Shown: in pieces, positions 36,362 to 45,600 of the stretch
Position numbering within the stretch: position 1 is the stretch's first letter
Layout of the letters: every line of letters starts with the position of its first letter
NCBI RefSeq assembly: GCF_017916255.1
Contig: NZ_CP072827.1
Location: 7,031,501 to 7,095,500 of the forward strand
Direction of reading: 5' to 3'
DNA from: Streptomyces mobaraensis NBRC 13819 = DSM 40847
Lineage (GTDB): Bacteria; Actinomycetota; Actinomycetes; Streptomycetales; Streptomycetaceae
DNA: 64,000 nucleotides
Position numbers and translations under genes: made by a program
The notes under the pieces: generated by a model
Seen by the model: only the letters and a program-made list of their open reading frames with translations
What the model was told of the DNA's origin: nothing
The model's database searches: none

Positions 36362-37800
36362 CGGGCGTCCCCGCGGCCAGTACGCGCCGGGGCGCGGGCC
36401 GTCGCCGACCGGATCGCGCCGGCGGCAGGCGCCCCCTCGTCGGGGTGCTGGCGTCCACGGCCGTCGCCCTTACCGCCACCCGGGTCTCCGCCATCGCCCT
36501 GCCCTGGTTCGTCCTGGTCACCACCGGCAGCGCCACCCGGACCGGGCTCGTCGCCTTCTGCGAACTGGCGCCCTATGTCGTGGTGAAGGCCCTCACCGGA
36601 CCGCTCGTGGACCGCGTCGGCCCCCGCGTCGTCTGCTGGACGGCCGACACCCTCAGCGCGACCGCCGCCGTCCTGATTCCGTTCTGCCACACCCTCGGCG
36701 TGCTGCGGTTCTGGCTGCTGCTCGTCCTCGTCGCCGTGATCGGCGCCGTCCGCGGGCCGGGGGACCTGGCGCGGGACGTCATGCTTCCCGAGGCCGCCGA
36801 CCGCGGCGGGCTGCGGCTGGAGCGGGCCACCGGCCTCGCGGGCGTCGTCGAACAGCTCGCCGCGACCGCCGGGCCCGCGGCCGGCGGCGCCCTCGTGGCC
36901 CTGGCCGGCCCGCTGCCCGCGCTGCTGGCCACCGCCGCCTGCTTCGCCCTCGGCTCGGTGATCATCGGGCTGGTGCTGCCGCCCGGCATGGGACGCCCGG
37001 CCGCGTCCGGCGGCACCGGCGGTACCGACAGCACCCCGGAGCCCGACGGCTACGGGCGGCGGCTGCGCGAAGGGTTCGCCTTCCTGCGCGGCGACCCGCT
37101 GCTGCGGGCCATCTGCGCCGTCGTCGGCGTCGGCAACTTCCTCGGCGCCGCCTTCGCCCAGGTCCTCGTCCCCCTCTGGGCCCGCGACTCCGGCGGCGGG
37201 CCGGCCGTCATCGGGCTCGTCAACGGCCTCTTCGGCGCCACGGCCGTCCTCGGCGGCCTCACCGCCGCGGCCGTCGCCCACCGGCTCCGCCGCCGCCTGG
37301 TCTTCTTCACCGGCTACCTGCTCAGCGACACCCCCCGCTACCTGGTCCTCGCCCTCGACGCGCCGCTGTGGCTGGTGGCCGTCGTCTTCGCGACCGGCGG
37401 CCTCGGCGCGGGCTTCCTCAACCCCATCCTCAGCGCGATCTCGTACGAACGCCTCCCCCGCCACCTCATCGGCCGGGTCCGCGCCCTGACCGCCGCCGTC
37501 GCCTGGGCCGGCATCCCCTTCGGCGGCCTGGCGGCCGGCGCCCTTATCGCCACCGCCGGCCTGACCCCGACGCTGCTGGCGGCGGGGGCCGCCCACCTCA
37601 CGGTGGTGATCACGGGCGGGACGCGGGGTGCTTGGAGGGAGGGGCAGGAGGGGGAGGAGGGGCAGGAGGGGAGGGAGAAAAGAGAGGAAAGGGGGACGGA
37701 GACGCGTGGGAAGCCCGACCACGAGAGTGCCGCGCCGACGGATGCCGCGCCCGGCCGATCGACGCCCGTACGCCGGGCGCGGGGCCCGGCGGGCCGATGA
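36358..37800 (+). CDS. MFS transporter (drug-efflux type)
   Basis: A 480-residue twelve-helix major-facilitator protein. Characteristic pieces are LASTAVALTATRVSAIALPW, TGPLVDRVGPRVV (motif A region), the central loop and GALIATAGLTPTLLAAGAA. It is translationally coupled to the upstream ArsR-like regulator, as in many regulated efflux pairs. The C-terminal ~50 residues are a charged low-complexity tail (EGQEGEEGQEGREKREERG) encoded by an almost pure purine tract (about 37634-37700). The exported compound is unknown. An IS110-family element begins 125 bases after its stop. Confidence 0.86.
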   Translation: MTGVPAASTRRGAGRRRPDRAGGRRPLVGVLASTAVALTATRVSAIALPWFVLVTTGSATRTGLVAFCELAPYVVVKALTGPLVDRVGPRVVCWTADTLSATAAVLIPFCHTLGVLRFWLLLVLVAVIGAVRGPGDLARDVMLPEAADRGGLRLERATGLAGVVEQLAATAGPAAGGALVALAGPLPALLATAACFALGSVIIGLVLPPGMGRPAASGGTGGTDSTPEPDGYGRRLREGFAFLRGDPLLRAICAVVGVGNFLGAAFAQVLVPLWARDSGGGPAVIGLVNGLFGATAVLGGLTAAAVAHRLRRRLVFFTGYLLSDTPRYLVLALDAPLWLVAVVFATGGLGAGFLNPILSAISYERLPRHLIGRVRALTAAVAWAGIPFGGLAAGALIATAGLTPTLLAAGAAHLTVVITGGTRGAWREGQEGEEGQEGREKREERGTETRGKPDHESAAPTDAAPGRSTPVRRARGPAGR

Positions 37801-38127
37801 CTCCGACTTTCGGGCGGGGCTTCCCGGGCCGGGCACGCGCCCCGGCGACCCGGCGGCCTCGCCGGTGGGCGCTCCCGGCTCGACGGCCTCCCCGCGGACG
37901 TCGGCGCGCGGTGGCCGCCGTGTCGGGGGGGGTGCCCCTATCTGTTTCGTCAACCCTGGCGGGGCTGGTTCGTAGGGGTTCGTGCTGGTTTTCGGGAACG
38001 TCCCGCGAAGCGGGATGTTCCCGGCGGCTCGGGTGCGGTGCGGGCAGGGCGGTGGCCGGCGTGGCGGGGGTGGCCGTGCCGGTGACGGGATGGAGCGGGC
38101 TGGAAGAGGCAGGGGGTGGGGTGGGTG

Positions 38128-39342
38128 TCAGGCAGCGAGGTCGAGGGCGCGGGGTTCGTAGAGGGTGCCGTTGCGGATCATCGCGTGGATGACGTTCACG
38201 CGTTGCCGGGCCAGGCGGAGGATCGCCTGGGTGTGAGTCTTGCCGCGGGTTCGCTGGCGGTCGTAGTAGATCCGCGAGGACGGGTCGCTCTTGCAGCCGG
38301 TCGCGGCGAACGCGGCCTGGAACAGGGCGCGTTTGAGGAGCCGGTTGCCGCGGTGGGGAGCGTGCTCGCCGCGGATGGAGGTGCCCGAGGACTTCGTTGC
38401 GGGGGCGAGTCCGGCGTAGGAGGCGAGGTGTCCGGCGGTGGGGAAGCCGGTGCCGTCACCGATCGCGACGATCACCGCGGCGGTGGTCCTGACGCCCATG
38501 CCGGGCAGGGACGTCAGGAGGTGGAAAAGAGGGAGGGCCTCCAGCAGGGCGGCGATCTCCTGCTCGGTGGCCTGTCGCTGGGTGTGGGCGGCGGCGAGCT
38601 GAGCGGCCAGGCCCGGAACGATCAGCGCGGACGCCTCGGTGCCGGGAACGACGAGAGTCTGCTCGGCCAGCGCGTCGGAGATCTCCCCGGCCAGCTGCTT
38701 CGCCTTGCGCGAGCCGTGCGCTTTGAGCAGGGCCTCGCAGCGGGCCCGGCCGAGTCTCTTCAGCTTCGCCGGGGAGCCGTGCCGGGCCAGGAGGGCTTGG
38801 ACGTAGGGGTAGGCCAGGCGCGGGCCGAGCACGCGTTCCAGGGAGGGGTGGATCTGGGAGAGCAGGCCGCGCAGCCGGTTGGTGGTGCGGTTCACCTCGC
38901 CGGCCAGGTCGTTGTCGTAGCCGGTGAGCATGGTCAGCTCGGCCAGTACCTCGTCGTCACGGTCCACCGCGCGCAAGGTGTGCGGCATGGTCCGGGCGGT
39001 CTCGGCGATCACGAACGCGTCGCGGGCGTCTGTCTTGGCCTCACCGGGATGCAGGTCGGCGGCCCGCCGCATCGACAGTCCCGGCAGGTAGGCCACCCGG
39101 CACCCGCTCGCGCGGGCCACCGTCAGCGGCAGCGCGCCGATGTTGGCGACCTGGTCCACGATCACCAGGACGGTACCGAACTTCGCCACCAGCTTGGTGA
39201 ACAGCTCCAGCAGTTTCGGCTCGGTGTTGGGCAGCCGCTTGTCGTGCACGGTCCTGCCGTCCCCGGTCCGGCCGTGGGCGTGGTGGAACTCCTTGCCCAG
39301 GTCCAGGCCGAGGAAGAGATCTGTCGCGGTCGTGTCGACCAT
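38128..39342 (-). CDS. IS110-family transposase (copy A)
   Basis: A 404-residue DEDD recombinase. The N-terminal RuvC-like domain has LFLGLDLGKEFHHAH (first Asp) and GEAKTDARDAFVIA (last Asp pair). The C-terminal Transposase_20 domain has LTSLPGMGVRTTAAVIVAIG and YAGLAPATKSSGTSIRGEH with the serine nucleophile region. The start ATG at 39342 gives MVDTTATDLF; a GTG 57 bases upstream is possible. The translation is identical to copy B, so the insertions or duplication are recent. Confidence 0.92.
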   Translation of the reverse strand: MVDTTATDLFLGLDLGKEFHHAHGRTGDGRTVHDKRLPNTEPKLLELFTKLVAKFGTVLVIVDQVANIGALPLTVARASGCRVAYLPGLSMRRAADLHPGEAKTDARDAFVIAETARTMPHTLRAVDRDDEVLAELTMLTGYDNDLAGEVNRTTNRLRGLLSQIHPSLERVLGPRLAYPYVQALLARHGSPAKLKRLGRARCEALLKAHGSRKAKQLAGEISDALAEQTLVVPGTEASALIVPGLAAQLAAAHTQRQATEQEIAALLEALPLFHLLTSLPGMGVRTTAAVIVAIGDGTGFPTAGHLASYAGLAPATKSSGTSIRGEHAPHRGNRLLKRALFQAAFAATGCKSDPSSRIYYDRQRTRGKTHTQAILRLARQRVNVIHAMIRNGTLYEPRALDLAA

Positions 39343-39615
39343 GTGCGCGTGCCCCTCGCCACTCGTCTCCCCAACTCCCGGCCGTCCCTGCGGCACCACA
39401 CGCCGGCAACCACGTTACGCAGACATGCCACCCGTGAAGCGGTCCGGCATTGCGCCGAACCAGAGTGGTCGTCAGGCCCCTCATCAGCGGTCAAGCGGTG
39501 CCCCGAAGCCCGGCGGCAACACCCCCCAGGTCATGTACTTCGACAGGGGGCACACAGCCATACCGAGCCCGGGGGCCAGGCGCCCCGTTGCGGGGCCACG
39601 GAAAAGGTAACGGGG
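39343..39615 (-). ncRNA. Candidate bridge RNA region of IS110 copy A
   Basis: IS110-group elements encode a structured bridge RNA in the long non-coding end upstream of the transposase, which base-pairs with target and donor DNA. This element has such a 273-base upstream region, containing GGCCCCGCAACGGGGCGCC-type hairpins. RNA boundaries and guide loops cannot be set by eye. Confidence 0.35.
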
Positions 39616-39641
39616 CGTCGTGCCGGAGAGCGCCGTCCGCC

Positions 39642-42600
39642 TTATGCCTCCTGCGTCCCCGCCGGCCTCTCGTCGTGACCACTGTGGCCATCGTGACCGC
39701 CGTGACCGCCGTGACCGTCCCGGCCGTCCCGGCCGTCCTGGCCGTCCCGGCCGTCATGGCCATCGCGGGATCCCGTTCCGTCCCGTTCCCCGGCGTCGTC
39801 CCCGCCCCCCTTCCCCTCCAGGCCGAGCCCGAGGCGCAGTTGGTGGGCGACGCCGGTGATGGTGCCGTTGCCGCTGAGCAGTTCCATGGGCGGGATGCGG
39901 ACGTCGTACGTCTGCTGGAGCGTGGCGAAGAACTGGGTGCCCGTCAGCGAGTCCATGCCGTAGGCGTCGAGCCGGGTGTGCGGGTCCAGGCCGTCGGGGG
40001 AGGTGCCCAGGGCATCGGCGACCAGCCGGGTGAGTTCCTCGACGAGGAGGTCGAGGGCGGCCTCGGCGGGCATGCGGCGGAGGGCGTCCAGCCGCCGTTC
40101 GCGCGCGGTCCCGTCGTCCGCGGCGCCGGCGGGCACGAGCGCGCCGAGGCGCGGGCGGGTGGCCTGGGGCAGCAGGGCGGCGACGCGCGGCCAGTGGTAG
40201 CGGCCGGCGCCGACGACGTCGGTGGTCGCGGGCAGGCCCTCGGCGACGGCCAACGCCCGCCGTGACGTGAGCGGTTCGACGCCCACGGCGGCGAGGCCGT
40301 CGAGGAGGCCGTCGCGGGCGGCGTGGCCGGTGTCGGAGAGGGCGCCCCAGGCGACGGCGAGACCGGGCAGCCCCTCCCGGCGGCGGCGCCGGACCAGGGC
40401 CTCCACCGCCAGGTTCCCGGCGACGTAGGGGGCCTGGTGGACGTTCCCGAGCAGGGCGGTGCCGGAGGAGTGGCACAGGAAGAGGTCGCACTCCCGGTCC
40501 CGGGTGAGGCCGTCGAGCACGGCGGCCCCGGTCGCCTTCGGCGCCAGCACGGCGGCGGCCCCGGCCTCGTCCAGTTCGGTCAGCGGCGCGTCGTCGTACC
40601 GCGTCGCGGCGTGCACGACCCCGCGCAGCGGGAAGCCGGTGCGGTCGATCTTCCTGACGACGGACCGCATGGCCTTCGCGGAGGTGACGTCTGCGGCGTA
40701 CGCGGTGGCCCGGACACCGCGGGCCGCCAGCGCGGCCAGGACGGCCGCCGCCTCCGGGGCCGCCGCCCCGCGCCGGCTCACCAGGGCGATGTGCCGGGCG
40801 CCGCGGTCGGCGAGCCGGCGGGCCGTGACGGCACCGAAGCCGCCGGTCCCGCCGGTGACGAGGTAGGTCCCGTTCGGGTCGGGGCGGTGCGGGCTCGCGG
40901 CCGGTTCGACGGGCGGGGGCTCGTCGTCGGGTTCGAAGGTGACGACGACCTTCCCGATGTGCCGCGAATGCCGGAGGAGGCGGAACGCCTCGTGGACCCG
41001 GGCGGCGGGGAAGGTGGTGTGCGGCAGGCCGTGGTAGGTGCCGTGACCCAGTTCCGCGATCAGCGCCTCGTCGATCAGCCGGGCGCAGAAGGCCCGGTCG
41101 GGGAGGAGGGCGGAGATGTCCAGGCCGAAGAAGGCGATGTTGTTGTCGAAGGGGTGCAGGGGCAGCGGCTTGTTCTCGTGGATGTCGCGCTTGCCCAGCT
41201 CCACGAACCGGCCGCCGGGGCGCAGGAGTTCCAGGCCGCGCACGACGGCCTCGCCCGCCAGGGAGTTGAGGACCACGTCGACGCCGCGCCCGCCCGTGAG
41301 GGCGCGGACCCGGTCGGCGAAGTCCGGGGCGCGGGAGTCCAGGACGTGTTCCATGCCGAGGGAGCGCAGGGCGGAGCGTTTGAGCCCGCTGCCCGCGGTG
41401 GCGATGGGGTGCGCCCCGTGGTGCCGGGCGTAGCGCAGCGCGGCCAGGCCGACCGCGCCGGCGGCGCCGTGGACCAGGAGGGTCTCGCCGGGGCGCAGCC
41501 GGGCGAGGTGGCCCAGCCCGTAGTGGGCGGTGATGAGGGCGATCGGCGCGCCGGCGCCCTCGGTGAAGGCGATGCCGTCGGGCAGCCTTGTGAGCCAGTG
41601 GACCGGTGTGACCGTGTGGGTGGCCAGGCAGGAGGGCGCGACGCCGACGACCCGGTCGCCCGGCCGGAATTGCGTCACGCCGGGGCCGCAGGCGGTGACG
41701 GTGCCGGCGCACTCGATGCCCGGGCCGCGCTCGGAGGGCGTGCCTTCGGTCAGTTCGCCCGGCAGCAGCCCCATGACCTGCATGACGTCCCGGTAGTTCA
41801 GCCCGACGGCGCGTACGGCCACCGCCACCTCGCCGGGGCCGGGCCGCGCGGGGACGGTCTCCGTCCACGACAGCCGGTAGGACAGCCCGGGGTCGCGCAG
41901 CCGCAGGCGGAAGGCGGTCTCGCCCGGCCGCATCCGCACGGGGGCCGTGCCCGGCCGTTCCCTGGGCACGAACCGGCCCTCGGGGGTGAGGACGACCTCG
42001 TCCTCCTCGTCGGGGGCGACGAGTTCGCGCGCCAGGCGCTCGGCGTCGGCGGCCGGGTCGCCGGTGCGGGACAGGGCGATCCGGCGGGTGTCCAGGCGCG
42101 GGTGCTCGTTGGCGAGGGTGCGGGCGGCGCCCCAGAGGGCGGCGGCGGCCGGGTCGGCGTCCCGTACCGGGCCCGGCAGCGCGTCGTGCGGGTGGGTGAC
42201 CAGCCACAGCCGCGTCCCCGGGCCGGAGTCCCGGCGCGCGTGGGCGGCGGCCAGGGCGCCGAGCGCGGCGATGGTCCGGGCGGCGTGGGCGGTCGGGGCG
42301 TCCGGGCCGGTGCCGGCCGTGCGGCCGACGAGCAGGACGACGTGCCGGGTCGCCGCGTCGTCGGCCGGGACGGCGTCGAGCAGGGCCGTCCACTCCTCCG
42401 CCGTGCCGCCCGCGCGGCCCGTGGCCACCGCGGGCGCGCCCGGGCGGGTGAGGGCGGCGGCGAGGGCGGTCACCAGCCCGTCCTCCCGCCGGTCGGCGGT
42501 CACCAGGAGGAACGCCGCGTCCGGGGGCGTGGCGAGGGGTTGTTCGGGCCGGCGCGGGGTGGAGGGGGCGGCGCCGAGCAGGACGGTGTGCCCGTCGGTG

Positions 42601-45600
42601 TCGGCGCGGGCGACGTCGGTGAACCCGGCGCGCCGGAGCAGGTCCGGCCAGGCGTCGCCGTCCGGCGGCGGCCGGAGCGCGGGGCCGTCGGCCGGCCCGT
42701 GCAGCAGGTCGCGCAGCGCGGTGTCGTGCGCGAGCGAGGTGATCAGGTACCCGCCGGGCGTGAGGAGGGCGGCGGTCCGGCGGAGGGCGGCCTCGGGGTC
42801 GGGGCGGTCGCCCGGTGTGTCGTCGAGGACGATGTCGAAGTCCTCGCCGGCTTCGTCGGCCAGGGGATCCGTGAGCTCGACGACGGCGTCGTGGCCGAGC
42901 GCCGCGAGCCGGGCGAGCAGCGCGGGCCGGGCGGCGGGCGGCACGCCGGTGAGGCGGTAGTGGGTGCGGTCGGGAGGCAGGACGGGGAGCAGCGCGACGG
43001 CGGTGGCCCCTTCGCCGGTGTCGAGCACGCGCAACGGCCGTTCGGCGGGCCAGAGTTCGGCGACGCGGGAGAGCGCGGCGCGGAGCAGCCGGCAGCGGCG
43101 CCGCTCGGCGGGCAGCGTCTCCTGCACCAGCTCGGCCGTCTCGGTGTGGTCCGCGGGTGGGGCGTCCGGCGCGGCGGTCCAGTACCGGTCCGCCGCGGCG
43201 GCCAGGGCGAGGGCGGTGCCGAAGGCGGGGGCGGCGTCCAGACAGCGGTGGGCCGGCGCGGCGGTGTCGTGGTTGTCCGCGGTCAGCCGGTGGCGGCCGT
43301 CGCCGAGCGGCAGCGCGGTGCCGTGCCGGCACATCAGGTCGAGCAGCCGCAGGGCCCAGGCCCGGTGCCCGGCCGACGGCTCGGGGCCCAGCAGGTCCGT
43401 CACGGCGAACGGCGCGCGGGCGTCGGGGAGGAGCCGGGCGAGGGCGTTGGCGTGGTGCCGGGCGGCGAACTCGTCGAGGGCGTCCCGGGCGCGGCGCTCG
43501 TCGCCGGGGCGGAGCGGCGGTTCGGGCGGGCGGAGCGCGTCGAGGATCCGCCGCGGCGGGGGCAGCGGCGCGGGGGAGCCGGGCCGTCCGGGGCGGGGCG
43601 CCGCGCGGAGGGCGGTGTGGTGGACGGTGACCGGGGTGCCGCCGCCGACGGACGTCCGGCGCAGCCGGCAGCCCTCGACGTGCACGGTGACACGGCCGTC
43701 GGGGTCGGTGAGGGAGAGGTCCCACCGGACCTCGTCCTCGCTCCGGAAGAGTTCCCGGGCCCGGACGAATCCCGTCGCGGACGGGGTGTCCCACACCCGG
43801 ACGGCCGCGATCGAGGCGGGCAGGAAAGCCTGCCCGGCGTCGAGCCGGTCCGCGAGCAGCTGCACACCGGCCTGCAGCGCGCCGTCCAGCAGGGCCGGGT
43901 GGACGACGTACGGCGCGCCCGGGGCGTCGTGCCGGTAGGCGGCCAGGACCTCGGCGGGGCCGGCGCTCAGTTCGGTGAGCACCTGGAAGGCGGGTCCGTA
44001 CTCCAGGCCCGTCGCGGCCCGGTCGCGGTAGTAGTCGGCGGCGCGGACGTGCCGCGGGCAGCGCGCGCGGACGGCCGCCGGGTCCACCGGGGCCGGCCGG
44101 GGGGCGGTCAGGGTGCGGACGCGCGCGGTGGCGTGGACCCGCGGGGTGTCACCGGGACGGGCGGTGCTGGTGATGGTCATGGTGCCGTCGTCCGGGCGCA
44201 GGGACGACTGGAGCGCGAGGGCGCCGGGGTCGTCCCGGGGGATCACCAGACCGCTGCGGATGAGGAGGCGTCCGACGTCGAGCGGGCCGTCGCCCAGGGT
44301 GCGGCGGCCGGCCGCCAGGGCCATCTCGACGTACCCGGTGGCCGGTAGGAGGACGGCACCTTTGACGCGGTGGTCGGGGAGCCAGGGGGCCGCGACCGGC
44401 TCGACGGGGCCGTGCCACTGGGGGTGCGGGGCGGGTACGCGCTCGCCGAGCAGGGGGTGGTCCAGCACTCCGTCGCCGGGGTCGCGGAGCCACGAACGGG
44501 GGCCGCCCGTCCAGTGGCGCCCGCGCTGCCAGGGGTAGGCCGGCAGGTCCACGACGCGTCCGGGGCGGAAGGCGGGGCCCGAGGCGCCGGCGCCGGCGGC
44601 GATCAGGGCGGCCACGGTGGTGGCCAGGACCCGCGGCCCGGCGTCGGCGCGGCGCAGGGTGGGCAGCACGGTGACCGGCTTCCGGCGGTCCCCTCGGGTG
44701 CTCCTGCGCAGGTAGCCGGTCAGGACGGGGTGGGGGCCGAGTTCGAGGAGGACGTCGGCGCCGTCCTCGTGCGCGAGCGCCGCCGCGTCGGCGAAGCGCA
44801 CGGGCCGGCGGATGTTGTGCCACCAGTAGTGCGCGTCCAGCTCGGTGCCGAGCAGTTGGGTCCCGGTGACGGTGGAGTAGAACGGGACGGTGGCGGGGGA
44901 CGGTTCGAGACCGTCGAGCGCCCGGGTCAGCGGGGCCTCGCAGCCGTCCATGGCGGGGCTGTGGAAGGCGTAGTCGAGGTCCAGCTCGTGGAAGAGGACC
45001 CCGCGGCCGCGCAGCCGTTCCCCGAGGGCGGCCAGGTCGGGGGCGGGTCCGGCGACGGTGACGTCCCGCGGGCTGTTGATCCCGGCGAGCACCACGGTGT
45101 CGCCGTACCGGGCCAGGACGTCCGCCGCCTCCTCGGCGGACAGGCCGACGGCGGCCATGCGGCCGGCGCCGCGCGTCGGGGCCTGGACGGCGGAGCGTTC
45201 GGCGATCACCCGGGCGGCGCCCTCGGTGTCGAGCACGCCGGCGGCGTGCGCGGCGGCCACCTCGCCGACGCTGTGCCCGAGGACGGCGGACGGCGTGATC
45301 CCGTGCGCGCGCAGCACGGCGGTGGTCCCCAGCTGGACGGCGAGCAGCAGCGGTTGGGCGCACTCCGTGGCCTCCAGCCGCCAGGAGCCGGGCGGCCGGG
45401 TCAGGGCCTCGGCGACGGACCAGCCCAGCCGTGGGGCCAGTCGGGCGTCGAGCTCGTCGACCGCGTCCCGGAAGACCGCCTCGCGGGCGTACAGGTCGGC
45501 CCCCATGCCCGGCCACTGGGAACCGTTGCCGGAGTAGACGAACGCCACCCTGCCGCGCCCGGCGGCCTTCCCGACGGCTCCCTCGGGGGCGTCCGGTGCG

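Larger units (their letters stand above)
37926..39615 (-). mobile_element. IS110-family insertion sequence, copy A (1690 bp)
   Basis: Bases 37926-39615 are the reverse complement of 51291-52980; the shared sequence stops abruptly at both ends. The outer base at the G/C run could shift by one. The element has a 404-codon DEDD transposase, a 273-base upstream non-coding part and a 202-base downstream part with a GGGAAC...GTTCCC hairpin. No terminal inverted repeats are evident, as usual for IS110. It inserted 26 bases past the PKS stop. Confidence 0.9.

Noticed and set aside
39754..43794. 1346-codon second minus-strand frame inside the PKS
   Set aside because: Pro/Arg-rich out-of-frame reading of the same PKS sequence.
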